Of a DNA stretch of 56,844 nt, positions 27,327-36,151 are shown in pieces. The translations under genes and the position numbers were made by a program. Source of the stretch: JBFHES01 sp041584015 (lineage in GTDB: Bacteria > Bacteroidota > Bacteroidia > Bacteroidales > M50B96); NCBI GenBank assembly GCA_041584015.1, contig JBFHES010000002.1, positions 1 through 56,844 on the forward strand. Reading direction: 5' to 3'. The notes beneath the pieces were generated by a model that was given only the letters and a program-made list of their open reading frames with translations, was not told where the DNA came from and searched no databases. Numbering within the stretch: the stretch's first letter is position 1; every line of letters begins with the position of its first letter.

Positions 27327-30300
27327 TTAGTTTATTTCTTCCCAATAATCATTTATTGCCCCAGGCCCAGTGAAACTTTCGAGTTTAAATACTCGGCAAG
27401 TGCCTAGCAATACGAAAGTATCTCCTATTGTATATCCTGCACCAGCATTAACATAAATATCCATGGATGGTAAATATGTACCCGGTAATTCGTAACCAGC
27501 ATGATCACAAACTGCTGCAGTTGCCAATGGAGGAACCAATGGATTACAAACATGAACCGGAATTGTACCATTCCAGTCACCTTCTATGTTGATATGCCAA
27601 TTACCTTGCTCAAGATCATCTGGTATGGTAATAGGTACAACGAATGTATACGTACTTCCACTTGGGATATTTTCTGATTCAGCGGCAACTGAAGTTCCAT
27701 CAAGGAAATATTCAAGTTGAATTACCTGTGTAGCGGCATGATTTGTATAAATAATCTCTGTCAGCATGGTATGACCTGCTGCCACATCTGCATCACATTC
27801 TCCCAAATGGAACGCATCATACGCATAATTATATACATTCTTGGTTAACTGGGTTTTACCATATTTTGTTTCCTTGTAACTGTGCATTAACCGACCACCG
27901 TAGTCATACTCATATTGCGTATACAAGTTGTCATTATCAAGGATGTAAGTTAAAAACCCTGTTTCATCGTCATATACATAGGAAGTTACAGAAGAATGAA
28001 CAGGCTGAACACGGAAATCATCGAATTCATGAGTCTCGGTACTCGTCTCATTCATAACACTTATTACAATATTATCAATACCAGTTAAGTCAGGAATCTG
28101 GAATTCAAGAGTAATCAATTTCCACAGTTGTCCACAACTCAATGTCGAATTAGCACAACTAACTATGACCTTGTGATCTGAACTAGTTCCAGGTAGAAAT
28201 TGCGCCCATAGCTCACAATCTTCAGAATTCAGATCATCATTTTTGTCAATGAATTGCCAAACTGAGGCCCTGTAGTGTTGTCCTATTTTAAACTCATTTC
28301 CGATTTCTGCTTTATAGGCAATATTTTCCCCAGGCTGAAGCTGAAAAACATAACTTCCTGTATGAGCATCAAGATTTGTAATTGCAATCTCATTAATACG
28401 TGCCGCTCCATTTTCTAATTCTACTTCTCCTTCACAAAATCCGGTTTGCGGAAGGTATTCAGCACCACTGTGCGTAACTTCATCGTAGGTCGCGTTACTG
28501 GCTGTAAGCAATGTTGCACCATCTTTTTCATTATATCTGGTAACAGCTACAACATTATTATAGATATCGGCAACCTCCAACATATTGGAATAATGATCGT
28601 ACCTGTTAACTTCAGATGTTTTCTGCCATGAGTCATTTGATCCGCTGATTATACTTGACCAGTTAGCTTCCAAATCATAGCCATTACCGTAAGTAAACCC
28701 TTCGAGTACTCCATTGGTTTTTGCATCTCCCCAGATAAAGTTTTCATGTTTTCGCCAAACACCGTCCTCTGTTTCATCAATATACTGGGAATTTCCACTG
28801 TCCCAGTTACGGTATATCCAGGAATCATTCCAGGTCTGAACATTTACGCCAATTGGTTTCCAGGTACTTCCATCATCATTAGACCTATAACTGATTTGAG
28901 CAGCCTTCTGAGATAACATATTTTTATTTAAAACATTCTCGAACTTTGAGTTCATACCAGGTATAAAGGTTCCAGCATCATCATACCCTTGATAGACACC
29001 AACATCTTTGGCCGACAGGATACATGTCTTAATCTGACTGCCATCGGGATTAATATTTATCGTTTCAACAGGAATACCGGTAAACGGATCAAGGGTCTCA
29101 ATCAGGGTTTCGCTCTTATTACCCATATTGTCAACAGAACTAGTTGATAATAGAATATTTGGATACTTGATATTACTTGTTGAGTTCAGATACCAGGTTA
29201 TTCTATCAAATAACGGCCCGGGTAAATTTACAGGATTGAATCTTTTTGTGGATCTAAAGGTTTCCTTTACGATACCCTGATCTGTGGTTGAAGGTGTAAC
29301 CTCCAGATTCATATAAGTATAATCAGTCCTGGAAACAACTCTTCCATAGTCATCTTCTGTCGTTACAGAATTGACCCTTCCAATTTCAGATAGTTTATTT
29401 TCAATATTAGCTTTTCTGAAATATGCATGATGATGAGTTTGTGTTGTTGAATTAAAATAAGGGTTAGATGATGAACCTACATCGCCTGGGTCATCCGGGT
29501 CATCGGAATCGATCTCGTCGTTTGTAACTGTAAAATGACTACCCAGGTTAAAGTCTCTTGGACTTGCATCTGGGTCTGTGCTTGGTATGAAGCTTTCGAA
29601 CACTTCAAACTCGTAATTTGTAACCAACCCTTTAGATGTTCCTTCCCTGTCAAATTCCTCGATGGAAACATTATTATAAACAACCAGTGGTGCTGAAATT
29701 TCATTGATGTATGGCACGAACCTGGAATAGGTTGTTGGTGCATAACTAACAATTCCTCCATCATAGGTATATTCGGTCCTGTAACTATCAGTTCCTGCAG
29801 TTAACTCAATATTGTTTACCCGTAGGCCTCCTCCTTGTTTTGGACCTGATGGTTTTAAAGCTGAAACACTGAAATTTTTAATTGGGAATATCTTTTTTAA
29901 CTCATCAACATCATTACAATAAGCTTTTTGCAAATTATTGTCCCAAGTTCCTTCAAACACATATTTAAACCATTTCCACTCCTCTACATCTGGGCACTTG
30001 ATCTGCCCAGTAAGAGTCATTTCGTAATCATTAATGTTAGTAGTACCACAGAGTATAGGCATAGGACCTGTATAGAAAACTTCAAACTGTCCATAAGCGT
30101 TATACGTCCAATTTGCATTTTCGTGTTCAATATCCTTATTCAACCCAGAATTAGTTTTCCATTCGAGTTCCATGTCTACTATTTGACCTACTCTGTAACC
30201 AATTGAGGTTGGAGTGAATACCGTAGTCAACGGTACTCTTTCAGTAAATATATTATCACCAGGCCATCCTGCAAATTCCAAAAGGAAGTTCGGATCTGTC

Positions 30301-33242
30301 CCCACGAAACTGAGCCCATTTTGATTATAATTCTCATAGACCATATTAAAGTATAAGTCTACGCCAAAATCTTCGAAGCCCTTAATTGGTTCAACATCGT
30401 CATGGGCGCCAAACCCTTCGAGATGACCATCATATACAGCTTCTTTGTTGTACACGTCCGACTCATACCCAATGCTAATTTCGGTGCCTACAGGAGTTAA
30501 AATGGATTTAAGGGAAAATGTTTCCGGGTTATCCCTATCGTATCCCCAGGCATCAAAATCATAATCGCTATTAAAAACGCCTGAATGATAAGCAAAATCA
30601 TAACCAGGCATAAACTCTGAACCTCCTTTCCCCAGAAGGTCCACTCCATGCAATGTCAACTTACCATTCACATTTGAGTTCTCAATATCCTGACCTGCAT
30701 ACAATGTGTAATCATCGGTACCATCATCATTATTATCATAATTAAATTCTATGACTTTTATGGCACTCGACTCTAATTGTGCAAGGTTATCCCCATCATC
30801 ATACACATTTCCAAAATAATGACCTGATCTTTCTAATAATACATCCTGACCAAAGTTCCAATTAGAACAATAAGGCCAAGGATTCGGCCAAAGAGTATTA
30901 ACAGGGGCTCCCTGTAGATCGTATGGATCAAACTCAAATCGATTATGGAACGAACTTAAAATGTCTCCAGCCCCAGTCCCGATTGAAGCATAATTGTCAA
31001 AATCATCATTTTTTACCAATAATATTTTGTCAAGCTTCATGACCTGTGCTTGATTCGGCGTTGTCCAATTATGATAATAATAAGGTTTGTAATAGCCAGT
31101 AGCGTACTCTGAATTATTCCACGCTACACTTGAGTTGGTCATACATGTTATTGGATATCGTTCTCTACTATAAGGTGAAATAATATTACCCCAATTAGCA
31201 TCAATCATCTTACGATAAAAAGGATCATGAGCTAGTTCCTTGCCCAAACCATCTTCACGAACACTTTTAACAAAAACAGCAGTATGTGTGCGTGTCTGGA
31301 TTGTATTGAGATAATATATTTGCTTTGTCCCTCTTTGAACATTCACTTCAAAATCATCGTCCATATCTGGATTGTACGGTATCTGCCAAACATATCCATC
31401 ACTCCATTTACCATAATCGAACTGTACCCAGTAGCCATAATCTTTTTCATCAAACCCGTCATCTCCACGTTCTACATAATCGGGTCCGGTTATGGCTGTT
31501 AATAACCAAGTATATGCATACTTACCATATTTAATATTATTAAAGTAATCATCCTGGTCATTATCCTTTTTGAATGTCCCTTCCTCAAATTGGTATACCG
31601 GTAAAGAATAATGATACCTTTTACCGTCTTCAACTGTTATCGTAAAAGCACCAATGCCATCTTCATCGAAATACATCCAATTTAACCTTGGCTCATCACC
31701 GCCTGCTGGAGGTAGACTGGTGATACTGCTGGTCTCAATAAAACCTCTCTCAGCAAGATTAGATGTAGCTATCTCCTTGTTTGTAAAGTATTCAACATGG
31801 CGACTCTGTCCACGCCGCTCATTTTGTGTATCATAATAGTTCGAAGTAACTGCGGTTACATCGGTACTAAAATCATAGCTATCTAACGGATATCCGTTAG
31901 CCAATGGATCTCCAATAAAATCACCATCGTCTATTCGTAGAAAAGATGAAGGTGCCAGGTCAAAATCAAAATAAATTTCATGTTGCTCTTTATCTACGGA
32001 ATTACCTATGTTATCATCATAAAAATAGGTCATATCGCTATTTAGATCCGTGTTATAATTGTCTGTTTCTATAGGAAAACCATTTCCTGTGATCAAATAA
32101 TTTTGATAAAGTTTAGGACTTATTGCACCTGTAATCCCCTGACCACTTACCGAGTATGCATCATATCCTGGCAATAAAATACTATTTAAAACCTCAAATC
32201 TATCTAAATCGGAATCATTTGTTCCAACATATTCACCACCTGAAGCCTGATCGGTATAATACCAAAAATCTTTATCATAGTCTATTGAATAGCTATCCAC
32301 CTTACAACGCGGATGGGCGGCAGATGTTTCTTCCACCCAGTTTTCTGAATAAGTATTTGCGTTTTTTGAATATAGTAATCCATAGTTGACATGGTTTTCC
32401 AAATGGTATGCCCAATAGTTTGCTCTGTTATGTTGAAAACTAATATAAAATAATTTGAAAGGAAGAGTAAAACCTCTGCTAAGGGTATATCCTGAAACGT
32501 TTGATGTTCCACCTGATCCTTGAATAGAACCACTAATAGATGGTAAACCACTGTAACTAAGGCCTCCATTAGTAGAAAATGAAATGCCGATTGATTTATC
32601 GTTATAAGGAACCTTAAAATCAGAATTTAACGATGCTCCAAGACCTATTCCTCCTGCCGAGCTATACGAAATTGATGCTCCTCCATATTTTAATGTACCT
32701 CGTAAACCGGAAGCAGGGTGGTAACCTATACTTGCACCAAAAGGAGTATCCGTGATTCCAACACCTACACTCCCACCGAATCCCTGGACGTCACCCCACG
32801 TATAGGTCACACCAAGATTTAAAACATCATTAATTCCCACCCCGGCACCAACTGTATAAAACTCCTTGTCTATCAGTTCGTTATATGCAATACATAATGA
32901 TGTGGATTCATTCCAGTCATCCGCAACTCCTGAAATAGTTCGGTTTAAAGCCCCAGGGTTAAGGTTCCAACCAAGTCCGACCCATGATGCCTCAGCACCA
33001 TTGGCAACCCCTGCGTGATAGGACAATGCTATTGGATACCCACCCCCATTTGAAGGTACTTCAAGTATGGGTAGAACATAAGTGAAATTACCTGTGAGGT
33101 TATTCACCATATCCGTTGCATCAACCGGCTCAAAGCTCATGGCTTCAGGCGCAATGGGCCCTGTGTTCTGTCCATCTACTTGTATGACAATTGCAACAAG
33201 TAAAGCGATTAAGGTAAACCTTTTCTTTATTCTTTGAATCAT
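27327..33242 (-). CDS. Giant SpvB/RHS-like secreted protein
   Basis: This 1971-residue protein has a Sec signal peptide (LIALLVAIVIQVDGQ, residues 10-24). The N-terminal block APEAMSFEPVDATDMVNNLT, then GGYPIALSYHAGV and ASWVGLGWNLNPGALNRTI, is the standard start of large Bacteroidota RHS-family proteins and recalls SpvB/TcB shells. YD-type repeats appear toward the C-terminus (YVYDDETGFLTYILDND, YTQYEYDYGGRLMHSY). The end is a beta-rich domain (about residues 1790-1971), not an obvious toxin. With the following RHS gene it could form a two-chain cocoon like TcB/TcC (inference). It is 18 bp from both neighbours in the operon. Confidence 0.8.
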   Translation of the reverse strand: MIQRIKKRFTLIALLVAIVIQVDGQNTGPIAPEAMSFEPVDATDMVNNLTGNFTYVLPILEVPSNGGGYPIALSYHAGVANGAEASWVGLGWNLNPGALNRTISGVADDWNESTSLCIAYNELIDKEFYTVGAGVGINDVLNLGVTYTWGDVQGFGGSVGVGITDTPFGASIGYHPASGLRGTLKYGGASISYSSAGGIGLGASLNSDFKVPYNDKSIGISFSTNGGLSYSGLPSISGSIQGSGGTSNVSGYTLSRGFTLPFKLFYISFQHNRANYWAYHLENHVNYGLLYSKNANTYSENWVEETSAAHPRCKVDSYSIDYDKDFWYYTDQASGGEYVGTNDSDLDRFEVLNSILLPGYDAYSVSGQGITGAISPKLYQNYLITGNGFPIETDNYNTDLNSDMTYFYDDNIGNSVDKEQHEIYFDFDLAPSSFLRIDDGDFIGDPLANGYPLDSYDFSTDVTAVTSNYYDTQNERRGQSRHVEYFTNKEIATSNLAERGFIETSSITSLPPAGGDEPRLNWMYFDEDGIGAFTITVEDGKRYHYSLPVYQFEEGTFKKDNDQDDYFNNIKYGKYAYTWLLTAITGPDYVERGDDGFDEKDYGYWVQFDYGKWSDGYVWQIPYNPDMDDDFEVNVQRGTKQIYYLNTIQTRTHTAVFVKSVREDGLGKELAHDPFYRKMIDANWGNIISPYSRERYPITCMTNSSVAWNNSEYATGYYKPYYYHNWTTPNQAQVMKLDKILLVKNDDFDNYASIGTGAGDILSSFHNRFEFDPYDLQGAPVNTLWPNPWPYCSNWNFGQDVLLERSGHYFGNVYDDGDNLAQLESSAIKVIEFNYDNNDDGTDDYTLYAGQDIENSNVNGKLTLHGVDLLGKGGSEFMPGYDFAYHSGVFNSDYDFDAWGYDRDNPETFSLKSILTPVGTEISIGYESDVYNKEAVYDGHLEGFGAHDDVEPIKGFEDFGVDLYFNMVYENYNQNGLSFVGTDPNFLLEFAGWPGDNIFTERVPLTTVFTPTSIGYRVGQIVDMELEWKTNSGLNKDIEHENANWTYNAYGQFEVFYTGPMPILCGTTNINDYEMTLTGQIKCPDVEEWKWFKYVFEGTWDNNLQKAYCNDVDELKKIFPIKNFSVSALKPSGPKQGGGLRVNNIELTAGTDSYRTEYTYDGGIVSYAPTTYSRFVPYINEISAPLVVYNNVSIEEFDREGTSKGLVTNYEFEVFESFIPSTDPDASPRDFNLGSHFTVTNDEIDSDDPDDPGDVGSSSNPYFNSTTQTHHHAYFRKANIENKLSEIGRVNSVTTEDDYGRVVSRTDYTYMNLEVTPSTTDQGIVKETFRSTKRFNPVNLPGPLFDRITWYLNSTSNIKYPNILLSTSSVDNMGNKSETLIETLDPFTGIPVETININPDGSQIKTCILSAKDVGVYQGYDDAGTFIPGMNSKFENVLNKNMLSQKAAQISYRSNDDGSTWKPIGVNVQTWNDSWIYRNWDSGNSQYIDETEDGVWRKHENFIWGDAKTNGVLEGFTYGNGYDLEANWSSIISGSNDSWQKTSEVNRYDHYSNMLEVADIYNNVVAVTRYNEKDGATLLTASNATYDEVTHSGAEYLPQTGFCEGEVELENGAARINEIAITNLDAHTGSYVFQLQPGENIAYKAEIGNEFKIGQHYRASVWQFIDKNDDLNSEDCELWAQFLPGTSSDHKVIVSCANSTLSCGQLWKLITLEFQIPDLTGIDNIVISVMNETSTETHEFDDFRVQPVHSSVTSYVYDDETGFLTYILDNDNLYTQYEYDYGGRLMHSYKETKYGKTQLTKNVYNYAYDAFHLGECDADVAAGHTMLTEIIYTNHAATQVIQLEYFLDGTSVAAESENIPSGSTYTFVVPITIPDDLEQGNWHINIEGDWNGTIPVHVCNPLVPPLATAAVCDHAGYELPGTYLPSMDIYVNAGAGYTIGDTFVLLGTCRVFKLESFTGPGAINDYWEEIN

Positions 33243-33260
33243 AGCTAGTAACTCTTTATG

Positions 33261-33875
33261 TTAATTATTTAGTTTATTAAAATCTATGTTGGGCGTGTTG
33301 ATAATATCGTTGGTCTCAAAACGGAAAATAATTCTTCCGGTTCTTAATCCAAAGTCTTCTATTGTAAATTTCAATTGGTCATTTTTATGAAATAAGCCTT
33401 TATCAAATACCAATAGCACATCGGAACTTCGTGCAGCTCCGTAGGTTCTTGCAAAATGTGCGTCCATCATTTGGAGTGTGTCGGCAGCAGAATTGGTAAG
33501 GGTTACAAGATCCTGCATTCCAAATGCAAGCTGGTCAACTAGTTGTCCGAATTTTTGTTTGTCGCCGCCAAACGCATTTAACACTTCTTTACCGCCAGCG
33601 GAAACAGATAGAGTGAAATAAAGATGGTCAAAATTGGTTCTTTGTTGTTGCAATTCCTGCTCTTCAATTTTTTCTTTTTGTCTGACAGTTTGCCATACAA
33701 GCAGATCTGATGGTTTATAGGTTAGCTTGTAAGTGATACCATTCAATAGCTTTTCCTGGATGAGACCGTTATCCGTATCAGCAACATAACCTAGCAGCTC
33801 CTCACGATTAACTTCTCCGGTACAAGAAATAAACAATACTACTATTGTCAGATAGTAAATTAGCTGTTTTTGCAT
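33261..33875 (-). CDS. Lipoprotein of RHS operon
   Basis: This 204-residue lipoprotein has a signal with lipobox FISC (C18). The mature sequence mixes alpha and beta segments (a coiled stretch at about residues 65-80, then HLYFTLSVSAGGKEVLNAFG) with no recognised family. It is first in the transcript that holds the two giant RHS genes, 18 bp ahead of the first. Its start lies only about ten bases past the T-tract of a terminator hairpin, so its transcription may depend on read-through from the OmpH-like gene. Confidence 0.6.
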   Translation of the reverse strand: MQKQLIYYLTIVVLFISCTGEVNREELLGYVADTDNGLIQEKLLNGITYKLTYKPSDLLVWQTVRQKEKIEEQELQQQRTNFDHLYFTLSVSAGGKEVLNAFGGDKQKFGQLVDQLAFGMQDLVTLTNSAADTLQMMDAHFARTYGAARSSDVLLVFDKGLFHKNDQLKFTIEDFGLRTGRIIFRFETNDIINTPNIDFNKLNN

Positions 33876-33879
33876 GTTT

Positions 33880-33919
33880 AAAAAAAATAATAGAACGATT
33901 GTTTCTTAGTTACAATCGT
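33880..33919 (-). terminator. Intrinsic terminator or attenuator after the OmpH-like gene
   Basis: On the minus strand the stem ACGATTGT / ACAATCGT (9-nt loop, 33895-33919) can be extended by two pairs and is followed by TATTATTTTTTTT. It sits in the 60-bp gap between the chaperone gene and the RHS operon. Confidence 0.7.
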
Positions 33920-33935
33920 CCTTTAATAGTTATTC

Positions 33936-34499
33936 TTAATCTGTTTCAACCTTAATTCCTTTACCGCGGTTGTATTCTTTGTTCAATCCCTCTAGTATTG
34001 CATCAGTCAGGTTGTAGTCTTCATTGGCATAAAGCAGATTACCAGTACCATTAGCTCCAATTACAAATCCATAGCCAGACTTCTTGCCAAAATCCATTAC
34101 AAACTCGTTTATTTCGTTGAGTACATTCTGAGACGAAAGTTGCTCTTCTTCTTGAATCTTTTTCTCTGTTGCTTCGCTATAACCGTTAATTTGCTGTTGC
34201 TTGTTACGGAGTAACTCCTGCTTAAGTTCAATCTCCTTTTTACTCATCGATTTCCTTTCTTTTTCATAAGCCTTCAGTTCAGCTTCCCATTCTGCTACCA
34301 ATGTGTCAACATTGGCTCTCATTGTTTTTGATTTTGCTTCGAATTCAGATCGGGCATCAATCATCCCTTGATATTTTTCTATTACAGTATTTAATTCAAT
34401 GTAGGCTATTTCGTCCTTTGCATTTGTCTTGTCGTACCAAAAATAAATTACACTAACGGTTAAAAGAACTGCCAATACTGTTAGAAAAGTCTGTTTCAT
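33936..34499 (-). CDS. OmpH/Skp-like periplasmic chaperone
   Basis: This 187-residue protein of the OmpH/Skp family chaperones unfolded exported proteins in the periplasm. It starts with a signal or anchor helix (LTVLAVLLTVSVIYF), followed by IAYIELNTVIEKYQGM, the family's first beta strand and helix. Next comes the long charged coiled-coil hairpin (residues 50-125, rich in Glu/Lys) that forms the tentacles, and the closing strand YGFVIGANGTGNLLYANEDY with the typical LTDAILEGLN helix. It begins the minus-strand series that continues into the RHS genes. A chaperone dedicated to giant exported RHS proteins would fit (inference). Confidence 0.88.
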   Translation of the reverse strand: MKQTFLTVLAVLLTVSVIYFWYDKTNAKDEIAYIELNTVIEKYQGMIDARSEFEAKSKTMRANVDTLVAEWEAELKAYEKERKSMSKKEIELKQELLRNKQQQINGYSEATEKKIQEEEQLSSQNVLNEINEFVMDFGKKSGYGFVIGANGTGNLLYANEDYNLTDAILEGLNKEYNRGKGIKVETD

Positions 34500-34823
34500 A
34501 TTAAAAATATTTGAATTATTGTTGTCTCAATAGTTATTGTTAAATGGCTTAGATTCAATTTAAAATAATATGAACAATGATACTATCTTTTTTAAAAAAA
34601 AAAAAAGATCGATATCATAGTCTCGGTAATGTTATTAAGATTAGTTAAAAACAACCAACAATTCACTTTAATTAATCACTGATTTTGTGACACTTACAGA
34701 GTTGTTGGTTTTGTTTTAATGTTATAAACGCCAAATACTTTAATTCTTTATTTACTTTTGGATAGTAATAAACTAAATACAACTGCATATAACTCTTTTA
34801 ATAAAAACTAAAAACTAAAAGTC
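34500..34823. promoter_or_regulatory. Divergent promoter region with hairpins
   Basis: This 324-bp gap lies between divergent genes. It holds an inverted repeat ATGATA...ATCTTTTTT / AAAAAAGAT...TATCAT around an A-run (34577-34618), and a second one AACCAACAA / TTGTTGGTT (34653-34661 and 34702-34710). A TACTTTTG box at 34753-34760 matches TAnnTTTG and could be the -7 element of the plus-strand gene starting 64 bp further on. No small gene was seen. Confidence 0.45.
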
Positions 34824-35894
34824 ATGTTTCTGATTAGGTTCATATTGCTTCCGATGATCACAATATACCTTAGCATTAATTGTCACAGCCAAATTAAAAT
34901 TGGGGGAATAGATATCTCATCTGCTAATTCACGGATAAATAGCCAATTTAATGATGCTTCCTGCGACACCTTATTCTCTTTTGAATGCAATGGACCATTT
35001 CTTTCAGGAATTGCCTGGGACGGAGAAAACTTATGGCTAAATGACGGATCAAGTTACCTTCGTAAATATTCAATCAACGGTGATCTATTAGGTGAGATAT
35101 CTTCACCTATACCTAGTAATCAATGGGGTAGGTTCGGCGGGATGACATACGATGATAGTACATTATGGGTTGTAGGAGAACAGGCAGCTAAATTATATCA
35201 AATATCAATGAATGGCTATGTTATAAATTCCTTTAACTTACCTTCATTCGGACTAAGCGATCCCAATGGACATGGAATAGCATTTGACGGGATCAATCTA
35301 TGGCATAGTGAGTACGATTCATGTATGATATACAAAATAAGTCCAATAAATGGGACTGTAATTGATTCTATTATCCCACCTATCCCTATTACATCACTTG
35401 ATTTTATTGATGGAATCCTTTATGGTGTGACAACTTCAATAGGAAATGAAATCCCACGACTAGTAGGAATTGACACCGCTTCAGGCCAATTTATTGATAC
35501 CGTGGAATGGTGCATACCACTCCCAATTGGGCTAGTTTGGGATGGGGAATACATATGGGGAACTAGTGGTCCTGAAGAATTTCTTGGGTTTCCAACTGGT
35601 GGAACCAGTAGAGTGTATATGACAAATACAGAATTATCTCCTACTTTCAATAATATTTCAACTGAATCATCAGATGAGAATATTATTGTGTATCCAAATC
35701 CATTTACATCTCATATTAATATTGAATCTTCTTGCGAAATAAATGGTTCCATTTACATTACTAATTTATTGGGTGAAATTGTTTATCATGGTGTCTTCCA
35801 TAAATCTACTTTGAATCTAGATTTAGATTTTCTTCCATCAGGGATGTATATCGTTCGAACAGCTAAAAGCAGTAAGGTAATTATTAAAAAATAG
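34824..35894 (+). CDS. Beta-propeller protein with type IX secretion sorting domain
   Basis: This 356-residue secreted protein has an N-terminal signal peptide (residues 1-22, IRFILLPMITIYLSINCHS). At least four propeller-type repeats follow with the pattern G-x-x-[WYF]-D-x-x-x-[LI]-W (GIAWDGENLWLNDG, GMTYDDSTLWVVGE, GIAFDGINLWHSEY, GLVWDGEYIWGTSG). The last 75 residues are a type A sorting domain: VYPNPFTSHINI, then NLLGEIVYHG, and LPSGMYIVRTAKSSKVIIKK. It is exported by Sec and then by the type IX system, with the tail removed. Substrate is unknown. It is monocistronic, and the gap 35895-36151 after it shows no gene. Confidence 0.88.
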   Translation: MFLIRFILLPMITIYLSINCHSQIKIGGIDISSANSRINSQFNDASCDTLFSFECNGPFLSGIAWDGENLWLNDGSSYLRKYSINGDLLGEISSPIPSNQWGRFGGMTYDDSTLWVVGEQAAKLYQISMNGYVINSFNLPSFGLSDPNGHGIAFDGINLWHSEYDSCMIYKISPINGTVIDSIIPPIPITSLDFIDGILYGVTTSIGNEIPRLVGIDTASGQFIDTVEWCIPLPIGLVWDGEYIWGTSGPEEFLGFPTGGTSRVYMTNTELSPTFNNISTESSDENIIVYPNPFTSHINIESSCEINGSIYITNLLGEIVYHGVFHKSTLNLDLDFLPSGMYIVRTAKSSKVIIKK

Positions 35895-36151
35895 TTTAAA
35901 GCCTGAATCGAGGCGTATAAAAAGTGGTTGATCATTCGTATTCTAAGTGCAAAAAAAAAATATTGAAATAACGATTTAAATTTGAGTCTTTAGATAATTC
36001 ACTACTCTTGTTTCATGTATCTACGTTATATGAATTTCGAGGTTGAAATTTATAAATAGTATTAGATCTTACACAATGATGACATAACTATTATTGTGTC
36101 AGAAAAAGTCATTTTTTTTTATAAAGATAGAGAAGGATATATGTAATCTTC

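Noticed and set aside
20986..33242. RHS proteins as type VI secretion effectors
   Set aside because: Both have clear Sec signal peptides and no PAAR or VgrG domain, and no type VI genes are nearby.
34577..34618. Intrinsic terminator at the A/T run
   Set aside because: It lies between two divergent gene starts, so no transcript is expected to end there; it is reported only as a hairpin in the promoter region.
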